Source: an uncultured Clostridia bacterium
GTDB taxonomy: Bacteria > Bacillota > Clostridia > Oscillospirales > Acutalibacteraceae
Reading direction: 5' to 3'
DNA length: 64,000 nt
Assembly: GCA_946183365.1 (NCBI GenBank)
Contig: CAMHAH010000003.1
Coordinates: 62,001-126,000, forward strand
Below, one piece after another: positions 42,443 through 49,941 of this stretch. The translations under genes were made by a program, and so were the position numbers. Position 1 is the first letter of the stretch; every line of letters starts with the position of its first letter. Under the pieces are notes generated by a model that made no database searches, was not told where the DNA came from, and saw nothing but the letters and a program-made list of their open reading frames with translations.

Positions 42443-44881
42443 TTGCAGACATTTGATAAAGTACCGCAGGAGCTGAGAGATCAGCCGCACTGGGTAGCGC
42501 GAACAGGGAAAATCCCCATCAATCCGAATACTCTGCATGGAGCAAGTTCAAAAGACACGAATACATGGGCAAAGTTTGAACAAGCAATTGGAGCTATCGG
42601 GAAAACAGCTTCACTCCGAAAAGGGAACGAAACCGTGAAAGCTCCTTGCGACGGTATCGGTTTTGAGCTGCGCGCGCCGTACTGCGGTATTGACATTGAT
42701 CACTGTGTGGATACCTCTACGGGTGAGATCTCTCTCGAGGCACTGGATATCATCAGCATGATGGACAGCTATACGGAGTATTCGCCCAGCGGTACTGGCA
42801 TACATATCCTCTATAAAAACGACGGCAGCACGCACCCCGAGCGCCATAAAAAGAAGCCGATCGACAATGTGCAGCATATCGAGATGTACCAGGCTGACCG
42901 CTACTTTACCGTTACCGGCAGCATCTTCGGCGATTATGATCAGCTGCATGAGCGGACGGGGCAAGCGGATATCATCTATAAGGCGTATATGCTTGACGCT
43001 CCCGATAACCGACCGAAGGCAGACAAAAACGTTTCGACGTCGAAACATTTTCAAGATGCCGCTGCCGCATTGACAGATGACGAGCTGCTGCACAAGGCTA
43101 TGAACGCCAAAAACGGCGGTGCGTTCTCTCGCCTTTGGAACGGCGATAAGTCCGATTATAACGACGATGACAGCCGCGCCGATCTGGCGCTCTGCGATAT
43201 GCTCGCTTTCTGGACGGGCTGTGACACCGGGAAGATAGACGCACTGTTCCGTCAGTCCGGTCTCATGCGCGAGAAGTGGGACCGCAAGCAGGCGGGCACC
43301 ACCTACGGCGCGATCACGATACAGAAGGCAATCACAGGCTGTACGGAGATATATTCCCCGCGCAGCGGCTCCGGCTTTTCCTCCGTAATGAGTGACAGTG
43401 TAGCGGCTGATCAGCCGGGGGGCGCTTTGCCCGGACTATCAAAGTTTACCTATGATGATATTACCCGGCATAAAGCTGACGACATTGGTACCGCGGAGCT
43501 GTTCGCCGATCTTGTCAAAGATTTTGTATGCTACGTCCCCGAAGAAAAGGCGTTTTATCTCTATAACGGGATCGTGTGGGAGCAGGATGTCGTAAAAGAA
43601 AACATAAAAGCCGGCAAGCTGCTGATGGACTTTGTGGCGGCAGCGCAGCGCTTGATCCCGCCGCCGCCTGCAGGCAGACCGCAGGAATGGCCGGAGGAAG
43701 TCGCCGAGCAGGAGAAGATCGACAAAGCGTATCGCACCCAGTATCACTCACTCGGCAACGCCAACGGCAGAGACAGGGTGTTGAAGGACGTCAAGAAGCT
43801 GCTGTACAAGCCTCGCAGTCGATTTGATCGACAGCCTGATCTGCTCAACTGCATGAACGGCACCTATAATCTCAGTACAGGAGAGCTGCAGCCGCATAAC
43901 GCCGAAGATCTTCTGACAAAATGCAGCCGCGCGTCCTATGATCCCGAAGCAGTCAGTGAACGCTTCACGCGCTTTATCGACGAGATCTGTGAGGGTGACA
44001 GAGAGCAGACAGACGCCCTGCAAAGGGCGCTGGGGTACTCTCTGATCGGCGCGACGCCCGAGGAATGTTTCTTTATTGCTTACGGTAAAAGCACCCGAAA
44101 CGGTAAAGGTACGCTGTTTGACCTGGTGCTTGATACGCTTGGCGATTACGGCGCACAGATGGATTTTGACGTGATCGCACGCAGCGGCACGAAAGATGCG
44201 AGCCGTGCGACGCCGGAGCTCGCGCGGCTGATCGGCACGCGGTACGTACTGGTCAATGAGCCGCAGAAAGGGACCTGCTTCAATGAGGGCTTGATAAAGC
44301 AGCTGACCGGCAGCGACAACATCACCGCTCGTCCGCTCTACGGCGCTACGATCGAATTCAAGCCCCTGTTTACCATCTACATCACCACCAACAATTTGCC
44401 CGCTATATCTGATGATACGCTGTTCACCAGCGACCGTATCAGGATCCTGCCCTTTAACCGCCACTTTACCGAAGCGGAACGCGATACCAGGCTCAAGACG
44501 ACGCTCAGAGAGGGTAACGGCAAAGACGCCGTTCTCAACTGGCTGATCGAGGGCTACCGCAAATACAAGGAATCCGGCTTGACCGATACCGCCGCCGGCA
44601 AGGATATCGTCATACAGTACAGCGAGGATAACGACTATATCGCACAGTTCATCGGTGAGTGTCTGGCGGTGCACGATCAGAACGATAAGCGTGCTGACAA
44701 GGAACGCATGACAAATATATTAGCCAGATACCGATATTGGTGTGACTCTTCGAACATCAAGCCCCTCGGCAGAAAACAGTTCAAGGAAGAGCTTCAGAAG
44801 CATGGCGTCCCCGTCTTTATCTCTCATAAGCAGGACGTCGCGATGGTGCGTATTCTTGAACCACACGAACATGAACCTTGA
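42443..44881 (+). CDS. P4-type primase-helicase (DUF5906/D5-like)
   Basis: This 812-aa protein starts at a TTG preceded by GGCGGTGA. The N-terminal third holds a primase-polymerase-like region (PHWVARTGKIPINPNTLHGA, FELRAPYCGIDIDHCVDTST with acidic residues for metal, and EYSPSGTGIHILYK). The middle contains a D5_N-like helical part (MNGTYNLSTGELQPHN). The C-terminal helicase of superfamily 3 has Walker A AYGKSTRNGKGT (about residues 546-557), Walker B-type YVLVNEPQ and LTGSDNITARPLYG (sensor). Such proteins start replication of satellites and plasmids. It supports the island being able to replicate after excision. Confidence 0.92.
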   Translation: MQTFDKVPQELRDQPHWVARTGKIPINPNTLHGASSKDTNTWAKFEQAIGAIGKTASLRKGNETVKAPCDGIGFELRAPYCGIDIDHCVDTSTGEISLEALDIISMMDSYTEYSPSGTGIHILYKNDGSTHPERHKKKPIDNVQHIEMYQADRYFTVTGSIFGDYDQLHERTGQADIIYKAYMLDAPDNRPKADKNVSTSKHFQDAAAALTDDELLHKAMNAKNGGAFSRLWNGDKSDYNDDDSRADLALCDMLAFWTGCDTGKIDALFRQSGLMREKWDRKQAGTTYGAITIQKAITGCTEIYSPRSGSGFSSVMSDSVAADQPGGALPGLSKFTYDDITRHKADDIGTAELFADLVKDFVCYVPEEKAFYLYNGIVWEQDVVKENIKAGKLLMDFVAAAQRLIPPPPAGRPQEWPEEVAEQEKIDKAYRTQYHSLGNANGRDRVLKDVKKLLYKPRSRFDRQPDLLNCMNGTYNLSTGELQPHNAEDLLTKCSRASYDPEAVSERFTRFIDEICEGDREQTDALQRALGYSLIGATPEECFFIAYGKSTRNGKGTLFDLVLDTLGDYGAQMDFDVIARSGTKDASRATPELARLIGTRYVLVNEPQKGTCFNEGLIKQLTGSDNITARPLYGATIEFKPLFTIYITTNNLPAISDDTLFTSDRIRILPFNRHFTEAERDTRLKTTLREGNGKDAVLNWLIEGYRKYKESGLTDTAAGKDIVIQYSEDNDYIAQFIGECLAVHDQNDKRADKERMTNILARYRYWCDSSNIKPLGRKQFKEELQKHGVPVFISHKQDVAMVRILEPHEHEP

Positions 44882-45057
44882 TAAGTCCCCAAAGGGGAAA
44901 ATGGGGAAAAAGGGGAAAAAATAAGGGGTATTTGTAGAGTTTTCTATATATTTCTAACGCGGGAGCAAAACCGAGAAGAGTATATATCATAGCAGAAACT
45001 CTGCAAAACGTATCCTAAATCTCCCCTTTTCCACCTCTTTTGAAAGGAAAACACTTT

Positions 45058-45258
45058 ATGAACAAACAGAGCATACTTGAAATATTCGGCATAGATCAGG
45101 AAGAGTATAACCGGGAAACAGTTGAGATGGCAAAGGTTTCCTCAATGAGAGGCGACTGCTTCACCATGGACGATATCTCTTTTATTGTGTTTACAAAACA
45201 TCTTGATAAACAGATCAACGCTTGGTATGAGTGCTATATGTCCGATGAATTCTCATAA
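45058..45258 (+). CDS. Small acidic protein of the element
   Basis: This 66-aa protein starts at 45058 with AAAGGA upstream. It reads NKQSILEIFGIDQEEYNRET, then SSMRGDCFTMDDISFIVFTK. It is acidic and alpha-helical, without recognisable domain. It is on the rightward transcript after the primase; a run of G-rich A/G stretches (44886-44930) lies between. Function unknown. Confidence 0.6.
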   Translation: MNKQSILEIFGIDQEEYNRETVEMAKVSSMRGDCFTMDDISFIVFTKHLDKQINAWYECYMSDEFS

Positions 45259-45456
45259 TCCGATCATTGTCATGACCCCCCCCGGTCGATTGTCGGGTTT
45301 TCTGAACGCGAATTCACACCCAACGCACCCCATACATACACGCACAGTGCAAAAAAGCCCCTGTTTTTTGGAAATACACGGGCTTAGGAGCAGATAAAAA
45401 GAGGGAGCCTCGAGCCGCATATCTGCCGCTACGACGCTCCAAACAGCTTGTATTAT
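45259..45456. other. Intergenic stretch with hairpins
   Basis: A CCCG/CGGG hairpin with TTTT near 45281-45301 may end the primase-side transcript. No gene is supported. Confidence 0.4.
45351..45385 (-). terminator. Terminator for the 66-aa leftward gene
   Basis: AAGCCCCTGT (45355-45364) and ACACGGGCTT (45376-45385) pair with one mismatch; on the minus strand six T follow. It lies about 70 bp after the stop of the gene at 45457. Confidence 0.7.
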
Positions 45457-45657
45457 CTACAGTTTATCGGGATGAGCCGTATAATACCGGCTCATGTTCT
45501 CCCCTATGTTTTTGAGCATTGCCTGCTCATACTTCTTCTGATCCTCTTCAGAGACGTGCCATGTTACATTTCCATCCTTGTCAATGGACAAATAAGGGAT
45601 CGTTTTACCGTCGACTTCAATACATATTTCGGCCGACAATTTACTGCCTCTACCCAT
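45457..45657 (-). CDS. Small protein of unknown function
   Basis: This 66-aa protein uses ATG at 45657, preceded by GGGGGTGA; the open frame can extend to 45675. It reads MGRGSKLSAEICIEVDGKTI, YLSIDKDGNVTWHVSEEDQK and ends YYTAHPDKL. A beta-hairpin followed by a helix is expected. It is transcribed opposite to the neighbouring sigma-like gene. No family assigned. Confidence 0.6.
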   Translation of the reverse strand: MGRGSKLSAEICIEVDGKTIPYLSIDKDGNVTWHVSEEDQKKYEQAMLKNIGENMSRYYTAHPDKL

Positions 45658-45749
45658 AAAATCACCCCCTTTCATTAAAACTGCTACGGCAAATTTAATT
45701 ATTTCATGAATACTATACGAAACGTTTATAAAGCGAGGATACTGCCGTT

Positions 45750-46517
45750 ATGACAAATGAAGAATACGCTGTCGCCGTTAAAGCAGGCCGTGCCGAGTAT
45801 ATCGCGCCGCTGTGGGAGAACGTTGAGAGGCTGATCCGAGTGAACTGCAGACGGTACCGGAGTGAATACTGTACCCGTTTCACTCAGTGCGGTGTTACTC
45901 CCGAAGATCTCCTTCAAGAGTCCTTTCCGGCTTTGATGGACGCCGTAGCGGCTTATGACGATAGTACCGGTTATAAGCTGACATCATATCTCCGCTACCC
46001 GATACAAAACCGTTTCAACGCCTTACCGGGGTTCAGATCGCGCAACCACAGTAATCCTCTGAACAACTGCGCCTCGCTCAATGATCCGATCGGTGATGAA
46101 GAGGACTGCGAGCTGATGGATCTGACGCCTGATCCAAACGCTGAACGACTGTTCCGGCAGACCGAACGGGACGATTATATCGCGTACCGGCACAGCGTGC
46201 TTGAGGACGCCATGCAGCGCAAGCTTGACAGGCAGCAGAAGGATATCGTCTATGACTTCTACTATCTTAGGCTGCAAAAAGCTGTCATCGCCGAAAAATA
46301 CGGTATGACGCTGCATGAGGTGCAACTTATCCTGCGCAAGAGCCTTGACGCCTTACGCAAGGACCGCACGCTGTATCAGCGATACCGAAATGATATTCTG
46401 CTGGATGGACTGTACAAAGGCACGGGGCTGAACGCTTTTCGTCATACGAGAATGAGTGCGGTCGAGCGATCAGTCGAAACCATCGAGCGAAAATCAGCGT
46501 GTTTAGCGCCGCGATAA
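45750..46517 (+). CDS. Sigma-70-like factor encoded by the element
   Basis: This 255-aa protein has a region-2-like part (LLQESFPALMDAVAAYDDST then KLTSYLRYPIQNRF), a linker, and a C-terminal region-4-like HTH (IVYDFYYLRLQKAVIAEKYG, then LHEVQLILRKSLDALRKDR). Regions 1.1 and 3 are short or missing. It could direct transcription of late satellite genes or of a helper phage, or be a positive regulator like those of conjugative elements. GAGGA lies about 10 bases upstream. It points to the bidirectional terminator at 46619. Confidence 0.82.
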   Translation: MTNEEYAVAVKAGRAEYIAPLWENVERLIRVNCRRYRSEYCTRFTQCGVTPEDLLQESFPALMDAVAAYDDSTGYKLTSYLRYPIQNRFNALPGFRSRNHSNPLNNCASLNDPIGDEEDCELMDLTPDPNAERLFRQTERDDYIAYRHSVLEDAMQRKLDRQQKDIVYDFYYLRLQKAVIAEKYGMTLHEVQLILRKSLDALRKDRTLYQRYRNDILLDGLYKGTGLNAFRHTRMSAVERSVETIERKSACLAPR

Positions 46518-46618
46518 TGCTCTGCAGCGGTTTCGAGCCTGACACGGTAATATAACTTTCTGTCTCTATAACAAAACGCGATACAGCGCAATTCTCGGTA
46601 AAACAGCTATATACAGAA

Positions 46619-46650
46619 AGCCCACACAGGCATGGTCGCTTGTGTGGGCT
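46619..46650. terminator. Bidirectional terminator between the sigma-like gene and the TA operon
   Basis: AGCCCACACA (46619-46628) pairs with TGTGTGGGCT (46641-46650) around a 12-base loop. On the minus strand TTTCTG follows. Confidence 0.78.
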
Positions 46651-46656
46651 GTTGCG

Positions 46657-46899
46657 TTAAGCAGCTGTATTCTGTTCGTAGTCGATCACCGTGACCGTCA
46701 GCTCACTGGCGATCATCTGAATAGCATTGAGGATCTTCTCGATCACCTTGATCACCTCGGTCGAGAAATATACCTCGCCGCATTGTTCGCACTTCATGCA
46801 GGGGACGTTTTTGATAACGATGATATAATTGCCCTGCTTCTCGATATATTCAGTCGTAGCGGCTTTTTCAGCGCCGCCGCAAAATGCACATCTCATCAT
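46657..46899 (-). CDS. YgiT-type zinc finger protein (MqsA-like)
   Basis: This 80-aa protein has two CxxC pairs (CAFC and CMKC/CEQCGEVYFS), the zinc-binding layout of the N-terminal half of MqsA. It lacks the HTH half, which is instead provided by a separate gene two genes upstream. Its start overlaps the DUF4258 gene by 4 bp (ATGA). It is likely the antitoxin half of a toxin-antitoxin module. Confidence 0.85.
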   Translation of the reverse strand: MMRCAFCGGAEKAATTEYIEKQGNYIIVIKNVPCMKCEQCGEVYFSTEVIKVIEKILNAIQMIASELTVTVIDYEQNTAA

Positions 46900-47207
46900 G
46901 CAGGCTCCTTTCTGGTTTTGAAATCAGGATCCCACTCATCGGGATCCGGCTCGTATGCGGTAATGATCGATATAAGAGTATCACTGCTGCCGACAACGGT
47001 GTGAAGATTTCGGCTTATCACTACGCCGTAGATCAAGCAGCTCGGCAAGGGCCTGTCGTCCGGGTATTCTTCTATGATCTCACCCGTTCGTATACATCCG
47101 ATCACTTCATCCGATGTTATTCTACGCTCTCTCATTCGCTTTAATGCGTGCAGCGACCACTGTATGCTGTCATCTTCACATAGCCGGCGTATCGGTTCTA
47201 TATTCAT
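46896..47207 (-). CDS. DUF4258 protein, putative toxin
   Basis: This 103-aa protein has the DUF4258 signature: IQWSLHALKRMRERRITSDE, CIRTGEIIEEYPDDRPLPSC and TVVGSSDTLISIITAYEPDP. The fold resembles BrnT/MqsR-type ribonucleases, with conserved HALKRM residues as candidate active site. It overlaps both neighbours by 4 bp (ATGA) and so is translated in coupling with a HTH and a YgiT zinc finger, a typical toxin-antitoxin context. Confidence 0.82.
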   Translation of the reverse strand: MNIEPIRRLCEDDSIQWSLHALKRMRERRITSDEVIGCIRTGEIIEEYPDDRPLPSCLIYGVVISRNLHTVVGSSDTLISIITAYEPDPDEWDPDFKTRKEPA

Positions 47208-47419
47208 GACGCGTTATCCTCCACATACTCCATAATGTCGGCAGGCTGGCATTCCAAGAGCTTGCACAGCTGCTCTATATTCGACCAGCTGACCGGCTCC
47301 GAGTGTCTGAGCTTCTGCAATACGCTTTCAGAAATGAGCTTTTCTTTTCTCAGCCTATTGGTATTATACCCTTTATCCTTCAGCGCTTGCAAAATATCCA
47401 TTTTATACTGTAGCGGCAT
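47204..47419 (-). CDS. XRE-type HTH regulator of the TA operon
   Basis: This 71-aa protein has a compact HTH (LKDKGYNTNRLRKEKLISES, then KLRHSEPVSWSNIEQLCKLL and ECQPADIMEYVE), the HTH_26 type. I chose ATG at 47419, 6 bases after AGGTGG; the frame can extend to 47449. First gene of a three-gene operon with DUF4258 and YgiT. It probably represses this operon. Confidence 0.85.
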   Translation of the reverse strand: MPLQYKMDILQALKDKGYNTNRLRKEKLISESVLQKLRHSEPVSWSNIEQLCKLLECQPADIMEYVEDNAS

Positions 47420-47438
47420 GAATTCCCACCTTTCAATA

Positions 47439-47467
47439 TTGACAATCAATAAATTATGATGTATAAT
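47439..47467 (+). promoter_or_regulatory. Perfect sigma-A promoter for a small antisense RNA
   Basis: TTGACA (47439-47444), 17-bp spacer, TATAAT (47462-47467). No open frame with a ribosome site follows; transcription would start near 47474 and run to the hairpin at 47541-47572. Confidence 0.85.
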
Positions 47468-47473
47468 GTGAAC

Positions 47474-47580
47474 GTAGAAAGACAGTTTTGACTGCCTTGC
47501 TCACTTAACGCTTAATGTTTGCTTAGAATAAGCGAAACATAACCGCCTTGTGGTTGCTTCACAGGGCGGTTATTTCTTTA
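47474..47580 (+). ncRNA. Putative antisense RNA antitoxin (about 105 nt)
   Basis: Predicted transcript from the consensus promoter to the terminator AACCGCCTTGTG...CACAGGGCGGTT (47541-47572), which is followed by ATTTCTTT. It overlaps the 3' end of a 26-codon toxin gene on the opposite strand (47570-47650), as in RatA/TxpA and related type I systems. No Rfam search possible here; boundaries are inferred from promoter and terminator. Confidence 0.65.
47541..47578 (+). terminator. Terminator of the antisense RNA
   Basis: AACCGCCTTGTG (47541-47552) pairs with CACAGGGCGGTT (47560-47571) with one G-U pair, followed by ATTTCTTT. The toxin stop codon lies inside the right arm (47570-47572). Confidence 0.85.
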
Positions 47581-47650
47581 TGTTATCAATGACTTTAGCA
47601 AGAGCTACGAGGAGCAATACGAACGCTAACGCGCTGTATACCTCAGTCAT
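47570..47650 (-). CDS. Type I toxin: 26-residue single-helix membrane peptide
   Basis: ATG at 47650, TAA at 47572. The peptide MTEVYSALAFVLLLVALAKV ends with IDNIKK: one hydrophobic helix with a short acidic start and a lysine-rich tail, as in TxpA/BsrG/YonT and holin-like toxins. GGGGG lies about 8 bases upstream, but it is locked in a hairpin (CCCCTTT 47661-47667 with AAAGGGG 47677-47683, + strand coordinates), a known way of keeping such mRNAs silent. Promoter at 47718-47746. The antisense RNA on the other strand overlaps its 3' end. Too short for usual gene finders. Confidence 0.82.
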   Translation of the reverse strand: MTEVYSALAFVLLLVALAKVIDNIKK

Positions 47651-47660
47651 TGCAACCGTC

Positions 47661-47683
47661 CCCCTTTCGTTCACATAAAGGGG
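47661..47683 (-). promoter_or_regulatory. Hairpin masking the toxin ribosome site
   Basis: CCCCTTT (47661-47667) and AAAGGGG (47677-47683) are complementary with a 9-base loop. On the minus-strand mRNA the AAAGGGG arm is the ribosome site itself. Confidence 0.75.
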
Positions 47684-47717
47684 AGCAAAACAGCCGCCGC
47701 TGCCTTTCTACGATTAT

Positions 47718-47746
47718 ATTATATCATAACATATACACCAAATCAA
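47718..47746 (-). promoter_or_regulatory. Sigma-A promoter of the type I toxin
   Basis: On the minus strand TTGATT (47741-47746), 17-bp spacer, TATAAT (47718-47723). The -35 overlaps the first operator palindrome (47734-47751). Confidence 0.8.
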
Positions 47747-47840
47747 GTGTAATTATATACAAATATCGAGCATATTCTTTGTGCATTATTACACCAAGAA
47801 AAGTGTATAAATGTATTGACTTTACACCGCAGTTGGTGTA
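47734..47840. promoter_or_regulatory. Array of three 18-bp operator palindromes TACACC-N7-GTGTA type
   Basis: Sites at 47734-47751, 47790-47807 and 47823-47840 share TACAC(C) at one end and (G)GTGTA at the other; the third is nearly perfect (TACACCGCAGTTGGTGTA). Site 1 covers the toxin -35, site 3 covers the spacer and -10 of the rightward promoter at 47816, and site 2 lies between. Spacing of centres is 56 and 33 bp. A single regulator would control both directions. Confidence 0.82.
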
Positions 47841-47844
47841 TAAT
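47816..47844 (+). promoter_or_regulatory. Rightward sigma-A promoter for the gene at 47973
   Basis: TTGACT (47816-47821), 17-bp spacer, TATAAT (47839-47844), with an operator palindrome over the spacer. Leader of about 120 bases with no riboswitch I recognise. Confidence 0.85.
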
Positions 47845-47972
47845 ATAGATACTGAAGGAGACTCCACCTCGACGAACAAAGCCGTGAACCTGAAACAGCG
47901 TTAAACCCGACAGCCCATAAGACAGGAAAATTCAGGCGGGGCAACAAATACATTATCAAAGGAGTGTACAGA

Positions 47973-48248
47973 ATGAGTACAAACGAAATCACCACCAAGA
48001 TCCGCAGGATGAAACGCCTGCAAGCGAAAGCCGAGCAGCTGCAAGCCGAGATCACCGCGATCCAAGACGAGATCAAGGCGGTAATGCCGGAGCAGGACAC
48101 CGAGGAGTTGAGAGCAGGGGAGTATAAAATCCGCTACGCTCTGATAACCTCGAACCGCTTCGACAGCAAGAGCTTCAAGGCTTCATACGCTGCACTGTAT
48201 GACCGGTTTGTGAAGCAGACCACCGGCCGCCGCTTCTCAGTGGCATAA
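47973..48248 (+). CDS. Coiled-coil protein of the element
   Basis: This 91-aa protein starts at ATG 47973 (AAAGGAG about 9 bases upstream). The first half is a strong coiled coil (IRRMKRLQAKAEQLQAEITA). The second half reads YKIRYALITSNRFDSKSFKA and ends in TTGRRFSVA. The combination recalls short phage or plasmid proteins found near recombination genes, though I cannot name the family. It is expressed from the operator-controlled promoter, thus probably not needed while the element is silent. Confidence 0.75.
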   Translation: MSTNEITTKIRRMKRLQAKAEQLQAEITAIQDEIKAVMPEQDTEELRAGEYKIRYALITSNRFDSKSFKASYAALYDRFVKQTTGRRFSVA

Positions 48249-48484
48249 AGAAAAGCCCTTGCATAACCACCACAGAAACGCAAGGGCAGACCGCATACAC
48301 ACCAAAATGGAGCGGCTAAGTTTATTATAGCTTGACCGCTCCACCAAGTCAATAGGGAAAGGACGGAGAGAGCCAATAAAAAGAGAGCTGCCCACCAGCG
48401 GCAAGGCAGCGCCAGACACTGGAGCCGCTACACATACGAATATACACATACACATATACATATACACAGGAGAGTATACACACC

Positions 48485-48835
48485 ATGATAGGAAACAACA
48501 GTCTGACACCAGACATTAACTTAACCAAAGACCAAACCGAAGCTATAAAGCAGTTTGCCGGTGTAGATGAATTCTACCCAAATTTCTGGGAAGTTCAGGA
48601 AGCAGGCAAGATATTCAAGGCAAAGATGTCGACATTCTCGCAGGCCGTAGCAAACGGCGATACAAGCGCAGATGCAGCCATAAACAGCGCCGCAGCAGCA
48701 GTATGGAGCCAAGCAAGACGCTATCAGAGCGAAAAACAGAGCGCTGAGATTGCCCGGACAACAGCAAATCAGGCTCAGCAAGGCGGCATTAAAAGGCTGT
48801 TTCGATCTTTGCTTTTGAAGCATTCAAACAGCTGA
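48485..48835 (+). CDS. Small protein of unknown function, possibly frame-shifted at its end
   Basis: This 116-aa protein starts at ATG 48485 with GGAGAG upstream. It reads LTKDQTEAIKQFAGVDEFYP, then Ala-rich helices and ends RSLLLKHSNS. Just after the run AAAAGG near 48791 the -1 frame stays open for 24 more residues (AVSIFAFEAFKQLIDEITQQ) to a TAA at 48865, and looks more protein-like than the annotated end. Either a -1 frameshift (programmed or mutational) or a sequencing error may be present. A 230-bp gap before it holds two hairpins, including GCCCTTGC/GCAAGGGC. Confidence 0.55.
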   Translation: MIGNNSLTPDINLTKDQTEAIKQFAGVDEFYPNFWEVQEAGKIFKAKMSTFSQAVANGDTSADAAINSAAAAVWSQARRYQSEKQSAEIARTTANQAQQGGIKRLFRSLLLKHSNS

Positions 48836-48867
48836 TTGACGAGATCACACAGCAAGCTTCAGAGTAA

Positions 48868-49941
48868 GCAAAACCGAGCGGCAGATCTGTGCCGAACATC
48901 GGAGCCGCTGCACATTCACATATACATAAAAACCGCCCTACCCTGCTGGAACAGGATAGGACGGCTCGTCACACACAAGGGTTATACGAATACGGTCGCG
49001 AAACCACAGGCGGCACAGGTACCGGCTGACCGCCGATCAGAGCCGAGAGCCCGCAGAAAAAACAGACTGTAGCCCGATCGGTTACTGCTTTGCGTGCTCC
49101 AAGCTCTGACACTGTCACCAAACCATCAGCATGACCACTGCACACCGCCAAGCCCGACAGGGTTGTTGTGTAGCGGTTTTTTGCTATTGCGACCCTAACC
49201 GACATTTTTGTCTGGTAGGGTAGTCAAAAAAAGTATGAAGCCATAGGCGCTACAACGATACAAGGGTATATTTTGCATGAAAAACTCCCCGATGAATTTT
49301 CTATCATGTAGCGGATCACCGGCAGCCATAGCCCCAGGCAGAGCAAGGACGCCTATAAAAGAAAGAGCCTGACGCCATCAGCTGACCGCTACAGCGTTTA
49401 CCGTGGCTTGAACAGGGGGGAATTTCGGGCTTAAAAAGGGGGTAAAAAATGAACGATCAGGAGCTGAACGGGCAAAAATGAACGGAAAATCCACCCTTTA
49501 TGAGCCACAAAAAATTTTTTTGGCTTATCTAAGCCATTTTTCGGGGGTGTTCATTTTCATAACTATTATAACTATTATAACTATTATGAACGCACGCCGC
49601 CGCCGTTCAATTTCGGCGGCATGCTATAATATACTTAACCACCACCCCAAGAGCTTCTTTTTTATCGGCAAGATCAGCCCGTTAAAATCCCCATGAACGG
49701 ACGCCGGAGCTGCCGCGCCGGTTAATACCCTGTTTAATTCCAAAACTTTATGCACGCCATTCCCCAGCGTTGAACATTCCGAAAGCCGTAGAGATCGAGA
49801 GGGGCATAGGGGGCAGGGGCTATATAAATCTCTACAGATCATCGTAGCGGACAACGGCAGGGAGCTACACGCATAAAAACCGCAAAATCAAAGGGGGTAT
49901 ATACCCCAGCAGAAAGATCATACAAAGAGAGGTATTTATAC
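48868..49941. other. Long non-coding stretch with hairpins and iteron-like repeats
   Basis: Over 1 kb without a gene I can support. It holds an ACCGCCCTACC.../...GGATAGGACGGC-type hairpin near 48930-48966, a T6 terminator-like stem near 49143-49182, a hairpin with CCCTA..TAGGG arms near 49192-49226, a GGCTTA/TAAGCC palindrome near 49522-49535 and three ATAACTATT repeats. The region is a candidate for the origin of replication and for small RNAs. Confidence 0.5.
49559..49585 (+). repeat. Three tandem ATAACTATT repeats (iteron-like)
   Basis: Three perfect 9-mers at 49559-49567, 49568-49576 and 49577-49585, next to an AT-rich palindrome and a GCCGCC-rich stretch. In satellites with P4-type primases, iterons next to AT-rich DNA commonly form the origin. 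Confidence 0.7.

Noticed and set aside
43748..44674. A 308-codon minus-strand frame in the primase gene
   Set aside because: It is the shadow of a high-GC coding sequence with clear helicase motifs on the plus strand.
47845..47972. Possible riboswitch in the 120-base leader before the coiled-coil gene
   Set aside because: I could not find a conserved core of any class I know; the promoter is explained by the operator array.
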